Virus record (IMG/VR): IMGVR_UViG_3300021057_000026 | Location: 1 to 36,562 of that record | Length of the DNA stretch: 36,562 bases | Source of the DNA: a virus | Strand: one strand, 5' to 3' | Shown: piece after piece, positions 1 through 6,471 of the stretch | Layout: each line of letters opens with the position of its first letter | Position numbering within the stretch: the stretch's first letter is position 1 | The notes under the pieces: model-generated | What the model was told of the DNA's origin: nothing | Seen by the model: the letters and a program-made list of their open reading frames with translations, nothing else | Databases searched by the model: none | Program-made: the position numbers and the translations under genes

Positions 1-98
1 AAATTTTCTGTAACTAACTTTTCGTATTGGGATCCCAAGCTACTTTTTACTAAATCGCCAAGCGATTCACGCAATATCTTTTTGATTTTTCCTCTCAT
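1..98 (-). CDS. CTS-tagged late protein, 5' part only
   Basis: Only the first 32 codons are inside the window; the gene continues beyond the left edge. It starts MRGKIKKILRE|SLGDLV, a basic amphipathic stretch ending I/L-x-E like the other capsid-targeting-like tags in this window. A late motif lies at 121-128. An ATG at 111 is nearer the motif but opens a different frame, so 98 is chosen because it yields the tag. Function unknown; probably a virion internal protein by analogy. Confidence 0.65.
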   Translation of the reverse strand, partial: MRGKIKKILRESLGDLVKSSLGSQYEKLVTEN

Positions 99-120
99 CG
101 TTAGTGTTCATCGTATACTG

Positions 121-128
121 ATAAATAT
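121..128 (-). promoter_or_regulatory. late motif ATATTTAT before partial CTS gene
   Basis: Minus strand reads AATATTTATCAG. The start codon of the tagged frame is 22 nt downstream, a longer gap than at most late motifs here. Confidence 0.5.
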
Positions 129-138
129 TTCGATGAAT

Positions 139-159
139 AAAAAAAAGGGCTACACGCCC
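139..159 (-). terminator. rho-independent terminator (minus)
   Basis: Minus strand GGGC-GTGTA-GCCC hairpin followed by eight T. It would stop minus-strand transcripts arriving from the 463-771 gene before they reach the partial late gene. Confidence 0.6.
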
Positions 160-263
160 CTAAAAAATTAACCATAACAATGGAATACTTAACAATAGTT
201 TGAAACACTTACAGCTTTAGGTGGATTAACCCACCAGCCTGAAACTTGGTTAGTTTTTACAAT

Positions 264-292
264 AGAGTACACAACAATTTTTTTATTGTCAA
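264..292 (-). promoter_or_regulatory. weak early-type promoter
   Basis: TTGACA (287-292), 17-nt spacer, TACTCT (264-269). The -10 is poor. It is back to back with the plus promoter at 296-323, the two -35 boxes forming GTCAAGTATTGAC. Confidence 0.3.
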
Positions 293-295
293 GTA

Positions 296-323
296 TTGAC
301 TAAATTTAAAATGAGTGTAAGAT
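296..323 (+). promoter_or_regulatory. early-type promoter of ncRNA candidate
   Basis: TTGACT (296-301), 16-nt spacer, TAAGAT (318-323). Start of transcription is expected near 329-330, exactly where the 5' arm of the closing stem of the RNA candidate begins. Confidence 0.5.
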
Positions 324-327
324 TAGT

Positions 328-465
328 CAGCATCGTAGGCTCGTTAGTGGGGAGAGATCTCATAATATAAAATAATACCTCCGAACCTTGTACGAGAATA
401 GATTATTAACCTGAAGGCTGAGTGGTGATAATTGACGAGTATAGTAAACCTACGATGCTTTTTTA
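328..465 (+). ncRNA. structured RNA candidate with 11-bp closing stem
   Basis: The 5' arm AGCATCGTAGG (329-339) is perfectly complementary to CCTACGATGCT (449-459), which is followed by six T on the plus strand, so the closing stem can also act as terminator. Directly inside, CTCGT (340-344) can pair with ACGAG at 392-396 or at 435-439, giving two alternative folds. GGAG (351-354) can pair with CTCC (379-382). A promoter-like sequence ends just upstream. No open reading frame explains the region. It runs convergent to the 463-771 gene. Family unknown. Confidence 0.55.
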
Positions 466-771
466 CTTATCCAGGAATAAAAGTGCGATTTGTTTAGAAG
501 TTTCAGGATCCACACCATAAACTTCTTCCACATAGTTTGTGAGATAACGTAGCACTTGTCTAAAAGATACCAAATCCATTAAATCAAATTCAGTCCAAAC
601 CCCACTGTTGAAATCAAAGAAGATTTTATCATTGTTTATTGGAATGATTAGTCGCAGCGAATTTAGAATGGAATGAACATACTTGTGTTGTAAGATCATC
701 CGATTCGGTTCAAATGACTCGTTGGTAAAGTCTGCTGTCCAGGTTGCCGTTTTTACTATGAAAATTCTCAA
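463..771 (-). CDS. small protein with recurring helical C-terminus
   Basis: 102 aa; no ATG fits, the best start is TTG at 771, 18 nt after the TATTTA of a late motif (789-796). There is no CTS tag. The C-terminus YGVDPETSKQIALLF matches the helix (F/Y-G-I/V-D-x3-A/S-x2-I) that recurs in many CTS proteins of this window, so it is probably a member of that paralogous set. Function unknown. Confidence 0.6.
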   Translation of the reverse strand: MRIFIVKTATWTADFTNESFEPNRMILQHKYVHSILNSLRLIIPINNDKIFFDFNSGVWTEFDLMDLVSFRQVLRYLTNYVEEVYGVDPETSKQIALLFLDK

Positions 772-788
772 TAGGAAGAACTTTCTTA

Positions 789-796
789 ATAAATAT
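789..796 (-). promoter_or_regulatory. late motif ATATTTAT
   Basis: Perfect 8-mer upstream of the TTG-started gene 463-771. Confidence 0.5.
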
Positions 797-800
797 GGTC

Positions 801-1079
801 TTAGCCTTGTTTGCGCTTGAAACGGGCTGTAATGGCCTTAAATGGATTAGAATTGGAAAAGTAAAAATGTAACCCAAAGAAAAAAGCTGATAGGCAATAA
901 AAAATTCCTATGGTAGTCCAATACGAACCCGTAATATCCAGGATCATTTTCATTAGGACATCGTAACCCAGCGGAAGGAAGAACATCCCCGCCATCAGTG
1001 ATAGTGCTGCTTTTCTTTCTTTTGTCATACCTACAACTGTCCGTGTCCATGGATTATTACTTACTGATTCTTCTATCAA
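801..1079 (-). CDS. small two-helix membrane protein
   Basis: 92 aa, TTG start at 1079 (an in-frame stop lies two codons upstream). Two hydrophobic segments, about residues 25-46 and 54-74, with a basic tail ending KRKQG, predict an inner-membrane protein. Upstream is an unusual promoter with an early -35 and a late -10. A later ATG at residue 18 is an alternative start. No family recognised; small phage membrane proteins are often holin- or exclusion-like, but nothing here proves that. Confidence 0.6.
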   Translation of the reverse strand: MIEESVSNNPWTRTVVGMTKERKAALSLMAGMFFLPLGYDVLMKMILDITGSYWTTIGIFYCLSAFFFGLHFYFSNSNPFKAITARFKRKQG

Positions 1080-1117
1080 CCATTAGAAACGATTAATGAA
1101 GTTTATCTCTGTGAATA

Positions 1118-1147
1118 ATAAATATGGAATGTAAACCGAAAAGTCAA
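1118..1147 (-). promoter_or_regulatory. hybrid promoter: early -35, late -10
   Basis: TTGACT at 1142-1147, exactly 17 nt, then TATTTA at 1119-1124, part of a perfect ATATTTAT (1118-1125). It is the only place in the window where both classes overlap in this way. Confidence 0.5.
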
Positions 1148-1163
1148 TAGGTGCGGAGAAGTT

Positions 1164-2006
1164 TTATTCTCCTTTCCAATTGATTTCAAACGAAGAATTG
1201 CCTTCAACGTATTCTAAATACTTTCGTGCGTATTCACGGATCCTATCATCAAGTTTGTTTTTAAGGAAGTATTTGAATTCTTCACGAAACTTGATTAACT
1301 GCTGATATGGTTTTACATTTTTCGCTTTAGCCAGGGACCAACCGAGGTCGTTAACTAAGCCAAGAGAAACTTGGTAGATGTCAGTATTACAATATTCTCT
1401 AAACCAACTTTCAACCTCTTCATCAAGATACTCGAAAAATTGGGAGGTGATGTTATCTTCTAAAACACACCCACGATCATTAGGATCGTTGATGTACACA
1501 CCATAACACGAAGATCTAACATGACACGAAATCCATTCGCCTTCCGCATCCTCATCATCTTCATCATATGGTTCCTGGTAATAATCTATATACGCCATGT
1601 CGTTGGCAACGTCAGCAATTGTTTTACTGGTTTCATAACACTGTGAAGCATCGTTCTCTCCTAATAAAGAGTATAGAAGATCCTTCATACTATCATCGTG
1701 TGGTCTGTATAATTCACCTAAAAACACTTCGAGATTCATCCCATATGGATAATGTTCCTTGATAAAAAACCTGGCTATCTCTAAAGATTTTAGTTGATCG
1801 GTTACTTGAAACCCATCTTCATTAGATCTTAAATAATCTACCACTTCTCCATACAAGTCGTCAACGGAAGAAGGAATGGTAGAATCAAAATCCGAAACTT
1901 CAAATTGCTGAAGAAGTTGGCGAATATACTTTTGTAGCTCTTCGTCTGGAGGAAAATGCAACTCTATTTGATGCTCAACTAAAATTCTTTTGATAATGTG
2001 TTTCAT
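1164..2006 (-). CDS. CTS-tagged late protein, 280 aa
   Basis: Starts MKHIIKRILVE|HQIE, a typical capsid-targeting-like tag with an L-V-E cleavage pattern. Late motif variant GTATTTAT at 2012-2019 places the ATG 6 nt after TATTTA. The rest is acidic, with no family I recognise; a Cys-rich acidic middle occurs around residues 150-175. Probably a virion internal protein by analogy with T4 internal head proteins (inference). Confidence 0.75.
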   Translation of the reverse strand: MKHIIKRILVEHQIELHFPPDEELQKYIRQLLQQFEVSDFDSTIPSSVDDLYGEVVDYLRSNEDGFQVTDQLKSLEIARFFIKEHYPYGMNLEVFLGELYRPHDDSMKDLLYSLLGENDASQCYETSKTIADVANDMAYIDYYQEPYDEDDEDAEGEWISCHVRSSCYGVYINDPNDRGCVLEDNITSQFFEYLDEEVESWFREYCNTDIYQVSLGLVNDLGWSLAKAKNVKPYQQLIKFREEFKYFLKNKLDDRIREYARKYLEYVEGNSSFEINWKGE

Positions 2007-2011
2007 CCTTT

Positions 2012-2019
2012 ATAAATAC
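2012..2019 (-). promoter_or_regulatory. late motif (GTATTTAT)
   Basis: One-base variant; TATTTA is followed 6 nt later by the ATG of the gene ending at 1164. Confidence 0.6.
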
Positions 2020-2035
2020 TTGGATGAAATAAAAA

Positions 2036-2344
2036 CTATTGAGTATCGAAAGTAGGATAGCGTTGATTATTGTGTTTTGACTTAAGATATAATATTATAT
2101 ACTTCGCTGAAGTGGTGTTAAAGTCGTTCCCTTCAAAGTGAAAAGTTTTAGATCGTTTCTCCAATGCGCCATAATACGTAACTTCAAAACGTACTAATTG
2201 ATCCGAACTAAATTTGATTTTGTCAAATGGGTTTAGGACTTTCCCGACCGATTTTAGGTAAATTGTTGAATTCATTCTTGGCTCACTAATCATTCTGTAG
2301 ACAAAGATACTCAAAACTCCCCAAGTTACTTGGACAAATTCCAC
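2036..2344 (-). CDS. hypothetical protein, 102 aa
   Basis: GTG start at 2344; an internal ATG at residue 18 is an alternative. Beta-rich in appearance, no family recognised, no CTS tag and no late motif. Upstream 2328-2408 holds six ACTTG/ACTTA repeats at irregular spacing, which may be operator sites. Confidence 0.5.
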   Translation of the reverse strand: MEFVQVTWGVLSIFVYRMISEPRMNSTIYLKSVGKVLNPFDKIKFSSDQLVRFEVTYYGALEKRSKTFHFEGNDFNTTSAKYIILYLKSKHNNQRYPTFDTQ

Positions 2345-2408
2345 ACATACTTGGGCAAGTACTTACCAAGTTTATTAACTTGACAAAAAGACTTAGTAAA
2401 TGACTTGA
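2328..2408. repeat. ACTTR repeats upstream of 2036-2344
   Basis: ACTTGG 2328 and 2349, ACTTAC 2361, ACTTGA 2378, ACTTAG 2391, ACTTGA 2403. Two of them are flanked by inverted CCAAGT/CAAGT. Spacing is irregular (12-21 nt). Confidence 0.35.
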
Positions 2409-2425
2409 TTTATGGGGAAATTTGG

Positions 2426-2456
2426 CTATTAATATCCATAATTAATGGACTAATAG
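2426..2456. other. long hairpin followed by T-run
   Basis: CTATTA/TAATAG outer and TCCAT/ATGGA inner arms; then GGGGTTTTTAGGGG on the plus strand. It may be a terminator or processing stem. It lies in the 420-bp gap 2345-2764, where no gene was found. Confidence 0.4.
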
Positions 2457-2499
2457 GGGTTTTTAGGGGATAAACAACGCCAAAATTATGACTAATCAA

Positions 2500-2682
2500 G
2501 GGATTGACGTAAAAATAATAGAGATTTACATTGTTATATGAGATTTTCATAGTACCTTTGGCATGGTATTAGTCTTTAAACCACAATACCAAATTACAGT
2601 TGATTAATGCCTAAGAAGGCATCTTAACGTCAATTCCCAAAATGAAAAAGGTGGATCTTACCAATCCACCTTTTACTTTTTT
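2500..2682 (+). ncRNA. second structured RNA candidate, ends at terminator
   Basis: Arms GGGATTGACGT (2500-2510) and ACGTCAATTCCC (2627-2638) pair with one bulged base. Inside are a 7-bp hairpin TGGTATT/AATACCA (2564-2591) and a 6-bp hairpin ATGCCT-AAGA-AGGCAT (2607-2622). A strong terminator follows. The 5' arm contains TTGACG with TACATT 17 nt later, so transcription could instead start near 2540 and give a 140-nt RNA. Strand is inferred from the T-rich end. Confidence 0.4.
2646..2682. terminator. bidirectional rho-independent terminator
   Basis: AAAAGGTGGAT (2646-2656) pairs with ATCCACCTTTT (2664-2674) around a 7-nt loop; ACTTTTTT follows on plus and TTTTTC on minus. Confidence 0.7.
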
Positions 2683-2727
2683 AACCAATTAAACCACTAA
2701 CTTATAAAAAACCAAAACTCTATATTA

Positions 2728-2756
2728 ACCATACTTTATGAATACAAAGAAGTCAA
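2728..2756 (-). promoter_or_regulatory. early promoter without an adjacent ATG
   Basis: TTGACT (2751-2756), 17 nt, TATGGT (2728-2733). No start codon follows; the transcript would meet the terminator at 2646-2674 after about 60 nt, so a short RNA or an attenuated leader for 2036-2344 is possible. Confidence 0.55.
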
Positions 2757-2764
2757 TAGTTTGG

Positions 2765-3166
2765 TCAACTTTTTTTGACGAATCGCATAACTTTTTTGGG
2801 AACTCGGTCAATTGTGATTCTATTAGCTTTAAGATCTTCTTTTAAATAGTCCAGGACATACTTTTTAGCCCCTTTAACGTAGCTTTCGCTATAGAACCCA
2901 TATTTCATTGCCTCAGTAATCGCAAACATTTCTGCGTGATATTCCATTAAGAAATTATACTTCTTCTTTCCTGTAATAATATGACCGATTTCGTGAAGGC
3001 AAAAAAGAAAGGCTTTTAGGGATTTCGGCTCTGGAATCATAACCTCACGATGATCAATAAAAGCGTATGCGGTGCAATTAGTAGTCTTGAACCACTTCAG
3101 CACTTTTATATCGTATTTACGTAGTAAAAAGTGAACAATATTTTTATATTGAGCAGCCGTAGACAT
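2765..3166 (-). CDS. HEXXH zinc metallopeptidase-like protein (ImmA/IrrE-like)
   Basis: 133 aa from ATG 3166, chosen because TATTTA of a late motif (3171-3178) ends 5 nt before it; the frame stays open upstream to 3250 and encodes a hydrophobic stretch, so a longer form cannot be excluded. Residues 58-62 are HEIGH, the HEXXH zinc site, followed by HAEMFA with Glu75/Glu79 as possible third ligand, the layout of IrrE/ImmA-type minimal peptidases that cleave repressors. There is no CTS tag. Target unknown; late expression suggests action on a virion or host protein (inference). Confidence 0.65.
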   Translation of the reverse strand: MSTAAQYKNIVHFLLRKYDIKVLKWFKTTNCTAYAFIDHREVMIPEPKSLKAFLFCLHEIGHIITGKKKYNFLMEYHAEMFAITEAMKYGFYSESYVKGAKKYVLDYLKEDLKANRITIDRVPKKVMRFVKKS

Positions 3167-3170
3167 ACCT

Positions 3171-3178
3171 ATAAATAT
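3171..3178 (-). promoter_or_regulatory. late motif ATATTTAT
   Basis: Sets the start of the metallopeptidase-like gene at 3166 (5 nt after TATTTA). Confidence 0.65.
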
Positions 3179-3345
3179 CTCGAAAGGGATGAATTCGATC
3201 AGCAACCAGACAACGATTCCCAGGCCATCACCTGGCTGCTTTTTGACCAAATCTTTGCGGAAACGCTATACGTACCGACATCTTAACAAGGCAAAACTAT
3301 GTATTTTTACAATGCCTCTCAAGAAAGACACGAAATATAGTTTTT

Positions 3346-3375
3346 AACATATAAAATGTGGAAAAAAGGAGTCAA
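3346..3375 (-). promoter_or_regulatory. possible early promoter
   Basis: TTGACT (3370-3375) and TATGTT (3346-3351) with an 18-nt spacer; no nearby ATG. Weak candidate. Confidence 0.3.
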
Positions 3376-3401
3376 ACCCCTACTTGATTTTGTCGAATTA
3401 A

Positions 3402-3418
3402 ATTACAATAGTTGTAAT
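3402..3418. other. 7-bp hairpin
   Basis: ATTACAA-TAG-TTGTAAT between the genes at 3166 and 3430, without a T-run; purpose unclear. Confidence 0.35.
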
Positions 3419-3429
3419 TCTTGGGAAAC

Positions 3430-3933
3430 TTAGTCGATTTTACCACCCGAACTAAGGTACTCTAAAAACAATGTTCCAATAGCCAATGCTGGGATTTTTG
3501 ACCCGAATTCTCCCTGGATGTCGTGGACCATTTTACTGCTGTAGGCGGTCCTCCCTGTACTCATCTTTTTGTGGATATTGGAAAGATAATCTGCGTAATC
3601 TTTATGGCGACCTCCAAACGAATCCACCAATGCCTCGTACATCTCACTGTAGAACGCATGGAAATACTCCTTAATCTTCTTTTGTAAATCCGCAGGAAGA
3701 TCCGTCAAACGCTTAACATTCTCTCCTTCCCATTCTTGAATTACATGTTCTATTTCTGTCGTACTAATATCTCCCAACATATCTTTTAAAGTAGATGTAA
3801 TCGTACTCCTACCAACTTTATCACCGTGATGTGTTTTGAACGTAGGCTCGGTGTCTGTGGGTCTTTCGATAGTAACCTGGAACATACGATCCAGTGTCTT
3901 GCGGATGATATTACGTAATTTCGGGTGAACCAT
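3430..3933 (-). CDS. late protein with divergent CTS-like N-terminus
   Basis: 167 aa. N-terminus MVHPKLRNIIRKTLDRMF resembles the tag (IIRKTL) but lacks the I/L-x-E end, so cleavage is uncertain. Late motif 3950-3957 lies 17 nt upstream. Residues ISTTEIEHVIQEW match the recurring D/S-x3-A/I-x2-I-x2-W helix. The C-terminal half is alpha-helical. Function unknown. Confidence 0.7.
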   Translation of the reverse strand: MVHPKLRNIIRKTLDRMFQVTIERPTDTEPTFKTHHGDKVGRSTITSTLKDMLGDISTTEIEHVIQEWEGENVKRLTDLPADLQKKIKEYFHAFYSEMYEALVDSFGGRHKDYADYLSNIHKKMSTGRTAYSSKMVHDIQGEFGSKIPALAIGTLFLEYLSSGGKID

Positions 3934-3949
3934 TTTCTTAGCTTTTCAA

Positions 3950-3957
3950 ATAAATAT
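3950..3957 (-). promoter_or_regulatory. late motif ATATTTAT
   Basis: Overlaps the TGA stop of the upstream mini-gene 3957-4103. Confidence 0.55.
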
Positions 3958-4103
3958 CAGGTAAACTTCAAATTATACCCCTCCTCAATCCTCTTCGTCA
4001 AAACTATAAATGGTATTGGGTACATCATTACAAACTGAGAATACTGCCAACCAAAATGATCCTTCATCGGTAAGAAAATTTTATCATTTATAAATTTGTC
4101 CAT
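3957..4103 (-). CDS. early mini-protein, 48 aa
   Basis: MDKFINDKIFLPMKDHFGWQ... The ATG is 5 nt after the TAGAAT -10 of a perfect-spacing early promoter (4109-4137), so the mRNA is probably leaderless. It ends in the TGA that forms part of the next gene's late motif. Same style as the 22.6-30.2 kb minis. Function unknown. Confidence 0.6.
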   Translation of the reverse strand: MDKFINDKIFLPMKDHFGWQYSQFVMMYPIPFIVLTKRIEEGYNLKFT

Positions 4104-4108
4104 GCCCA

Positions 4109-4137
4109 ATTCTATGTAATCATATTCAAATAGTCAA
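4109..4137 (-). promoter_or_regulatory. early promoter
   Basis: TTGACT (4132-4137), 17 nt, TAGAAT (4109-4114); ATG 5 nt downstream at 4103. Confidence 0.65.
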
Positions 4138-4145
4138 TCCCAGGG

Positions 4146-4153
4146 ATATTTAT
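4146..4153 (+). promoter_or_regulatory. late motif ATATTTAT
   Basis: Plus strand; the HNH gene's ATG is 6 nt after TATTTA. It is divergent from the early promoter at 4109-4137. Confidence 0.6.
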
Positions 4154-4158
4154 CTGGG

Positions 4159-4584
4159 ATGTCGAGAAAGAGAAAAAAGAAAAAGAAGTCGAGAAAAGTT
4201 TCAGATAAGGATCCGCTTAAGACAAAAATTATCAACGCACTTTTGAGAAAGTTTCCCAAAATTAGAGCGAAGGTCAAATCAATTAAGAACCAAGATAAAA
4301 AGATCTATTACATTCGTGTGTGGATCATTACTGAAAGTCAACCGATCAAAAGTTTAAAGAACAGTGATAAAAGGGGGTTTAGAAAATATCATTTAGATCA
4401 CATATGTCCGATATCGTGGTGCTATTACAATGACATTCCCCCTGAGATCGCTGGAGATATTACCAACTTACAGTTCCTGCATTGGAGGAAGAATATTGAT
4501 AAGGGGGATTCCATAAATGAGGTGGATATCCAGATAATCATGGAAAGAGTTGGGCGGTTTTCGGGGACCTCTGATTATATGTAA
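4159..4584 (+). CDS. HNH endonuclease
   Basis: 141 aa. Very basic N-terminus (RKRKKKKKSRK). HNH core: LDHICPIS at 79-86 (Asp80-His81), Asn103 in DITNLQFL, and Asn112 in WRKNIDKGD, a common arrangement in free-standing phage HNH nucleases. The late motif gives the start. No intron boundary is visible next to it, so it is a stand-alone nuclease, homing or packaging-related; which one cannot be told from sequence. Confidence 0.8.
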   Translation: MSRKRKKKKKSRKVSDKDPLKTKIINALLRKFPKIRAKVKSIKNQDKKIYYIRVWIITESQPIKSLKNSDKRGFRKYHLDHICPISWCYYNDIPPEIAGDITNLQFLHWRKNIDKGDSINEVDIQIIMERVGRFSGTSDYM

Positions 4585-4647
4585 TTACATAATACCAGTG
4601 AGAATGAATGTTTTAGATATTTTCGCATATAATTTGTAACCTTTTCC

Positions 4648-4655
4648 TATCTTTG
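4648..4655 (+). promoter_or_regulatory. possible host-type -7 box
   Basis: TATCTTTG fits the Bacteroidota TAnnTTTG element, 29 nt before the ATG of the CAP protein; no convincing -33 box at the usual distance. Confidence 0.35.
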
Positions 4656-4684
4656 TTGGTATAACCTTTGTATACACGCAAACT

Positions 4685-5233
4685 ATGAGGACTGTATTAT
4701 TGACATTAGGGCTATTGTTAGCCGTTTTAACCTGGGGACAAACCTCGGTGAATGTTACTGTTAAGAAAACGGAAGTTACATACGATTCCACACGTCAAGC
4801 CACTTTAAAATATTATGAAGAACTCGACAAAGAACTTTTTGGGTTGATAAATGAATATCGTAAATCTAAAGGTAGAAAAGCGTTGGAGTGGGATCAGAAA
4901 CTATACGATGGAAGTAAACACCATTCGACCTACCAGGCTTTTGCTATGACTTCTGGACACGATGAGTCCATCGATGTGAAGGATTTTACTGAAGAGTCAT
5001 TTAAGGTGAGAGCGGCCAAGTATGATATATGGGGTGAGTGCGTTGCAACTACAGGAGGAAGTCCCCCTAACGTTCAGAAACTACTGGAACTCTGGAAAAA
5101 ATCGCCCTTACATAATAACATCTTACTTGATAAAAACTTTAAGCGAGGAGCTTGTAGTGTCGCATCAATAATGCAAGCATCTAACATTGGGGATAGACAA
5201 AAAAATTATTGTACGTTTGACGGAGCACAATAA
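4685..5233 (+). CDS. secreted CAP/SCP-domain protein
   Basis: 182 aa. Residues 1-18 form a signal peptide (MRTVLLTLGLLLAVLTWG, likely cleaved before Gln19). The rest has the CAP/SCP pattern: LINEYRKSKG at 54-63, a His near 79-80, GEC at 117-119 and SPLHNNILLD at 140-149 (His143), consistent with the CAP cavity residues. CAP proteins are extracellular and some act as proteases or lipid binders. Unlike its neighbours it has no late motif or early promoter. A strong terminator follows. It may act on the envelope, or is host-derived cargo. Confidence 0.75.
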   Translation: MRTVLLTLGLLLAVLTWGQTSVNVTVKKTEVTYDSTRQATLKYYEELDKELFGLINEYRKSKGRKALEWDQKLYDGSKHHSTYQAFAMTSGHDESIDVKDFTEESFKVRAAKYDIWGECVATTGGSPPNVQKLLELWKKSPLHNNILLDKNFKRGACSVASIMQASNIGDRQKNYCTFDGAQ

Positions 5234-5265
5234 AAAAGGCGAGAATTTTCTCGCCTTAATTTTTT
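5232..5265. terminator. bidirectional terminator between convergent genes
   Basis: AAGGCGAG (5236-5243) pairs with CTCGCCTT (5250-5257), loop AATTTT; T-runs on both strands. Separates 4685-5233 (+) from 5264-6280 (-). Confidence 0.8.
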
Positions 5266-6280
5266 AATGCCCTGGCATTTTACATCTAACACCAGAGTTA
5301 CTATATTTCTTCCCAGGCAACTTACCAAGTTTTTTAACTCTTGAATTTTTACCCTTAAAATGATAGGTACCGCTCGGTTTATTCACCGCTGTGGCATTAA
5401 ACATGTGATATGTTTTGTTTATTGATTTAACTTCTGGGTGTGTTTCCTCTTCTTCCACGTCTTTAACGATATCAATAAATACCTTTACGTATCGAGCGGA
5501 ACTATCAACGATCTTTTCTGATTGCCCAGCAACACCACTACCTTGCTCCACTTTAAAGTTCTGACACATGATAGTATCGCTGATACCCATATCGATCAGA
5601 GTCTTTTTAACCTGGTCATTACGAGCGTGAGATAAAGCTGCGTTTCCACCTTCTTTGTAACCCATAGATGCTAATTTTTGCTCCAGGCGAGAACTCAATC
5701 TCTGTTTATCGGTAGATGATTCGATTAGAACATTTACAATCGCACCATCCTTAGACATTGCTGTTACGGTATCAATCAGTGCTTGCTTACCCATAAATTC
5801 GAAACTACCAGATCCGAAGTTCTCTCCAAGATCCAAGCTAATTTCATATCTCTCAACAACAGTTTTATGAGCTACCTCTTTGAAAATGGTATCAACATCT
5901 ACACTGGTCAAATGATAACCAGCACGTAGTAAACTTTGAACCTGTTTCTCGTTTTTTACTGTGATATCACGATAGCGAACAGAGTCAGCATCTTCTAAAC
6001 GATCAATAGCCTTTTGAATGTTATTATCTTCAACACCCATTTTTTTAAGTTGAGAAATCACTTGTGGATTTTCCATAGCAGTTTTCAACTGACCCAGTTT
6101 TTCTGGTGAATAAGGTAGTTTATCCATGCTTTGCGCTGAAGAGGTAGCTACACCAGCTAACATCGCCACCGCTGCTGCAATATTTTGTAACCAACCTTCA
6201 GTTATCACCTCCTGATCCTGATGGACCGACTCGGTGATTATGCGAAGTTGATTTTCTGTAATTTTGATTTTACGTTTCAT
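5264..6280 (-). CDS. CTS-tagged protein with OmpA-like domain
   Basis: 338 aa. A longer tag, MKRKIKITENQLRIITE|S, ends I-T-E; a second possible site is VITE|G at 26-29. Residues 34-49 are a small-residue hydrophobic segment (AAAVAMLAGVATSSAQ). Residues about 145-275 resemble an OmpA-like peptidoglycan-binding domain: GSGSFEF, STD at 189-191, LSHARNDQVKKTLIDMGI at 216-233. Late motif 6285-6292, ATG 5 nt after TATTTA. It could be a virion protein that engages peptidoglycan during entry (inference). Confidence 0.7.
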   Translation of the reverse strand: MKRKIKITENQLRIITESVHQDQEVITEGWLQNIAAAVAMLAGVATSSAQSMDKLPYSPEKLGQLKTAMENPQVISQLKKMGVEDNNIQKAIDRLEDADSVRYRDITVKNEKQVQSLLRAGYHLTSVDVDTIFKEVAHKTVVERYEISLDLGENFGSGSFEFMGKQALIDTVTAMSKDGAIVNVLIESSTDKQRLSSRLEQKLASMGYKEGGNAALSHARNDQVKKTLIDMGISDTIMCQNFKVEQGSGVAGQSEKIVDSSARYVKVFIDIVKDVEEEETHPEVKSINKTYHMFNATAVNKPSGTYHFKGKNSRVKKLGKLPGKKYSNSGVRCKMPGH

Positions 6281-6284
6281 ACTA

Positions 6285-6292
6285 ATAAATAT
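6285..6292 (-). promoter_or_regulatory. late motif ATATTTAT
   Basis: 5 nt before the ATG at 6280; its first bases belong to the TAA stop of 6292-6471. Confidence 0.65.
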
Positions 6293-6471
6293 TAGTGAAT
6301 CTTGATAATGTATTCTTTTCTACCAACCTGAAACGCTGGGTGGGTGAAATCACCAGAAATATCCAGTAACATTTTAATAGGATGTAACGGATCATTAAAT
6401 GCGGGAATGGACACCCCTGGCTTACCAAGTGTGTATCTAAAAGCTACAATTTGTTCTTTAATCTCTTTCAT
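6292..6471 (-). CDS. hypothetical protein, 59 aa
   Basis: MKEIKEQIVAFRYTLGKPG... Overlaps the end of the 2H phosphoesterase gene by 14 nt, so probably translated from the same mRNA. It ends in the TAA that enters the next late motif. No family recognised. Confidence 0.6.
   Translation of the reverse strand: MKEIKEQIVAFRYTLGKPGVSIPAFNDPLHPIKMLLDISGDFTHPAFQVGRKEYIIKIH

Noticed and set aside
3360-3400. tRNA-like T-arm (GGAGTCAAACCCC)
   Set aside because: No cloverleaf can be built around it; the bases are better explained as a possible early -35 region on the minus strand.
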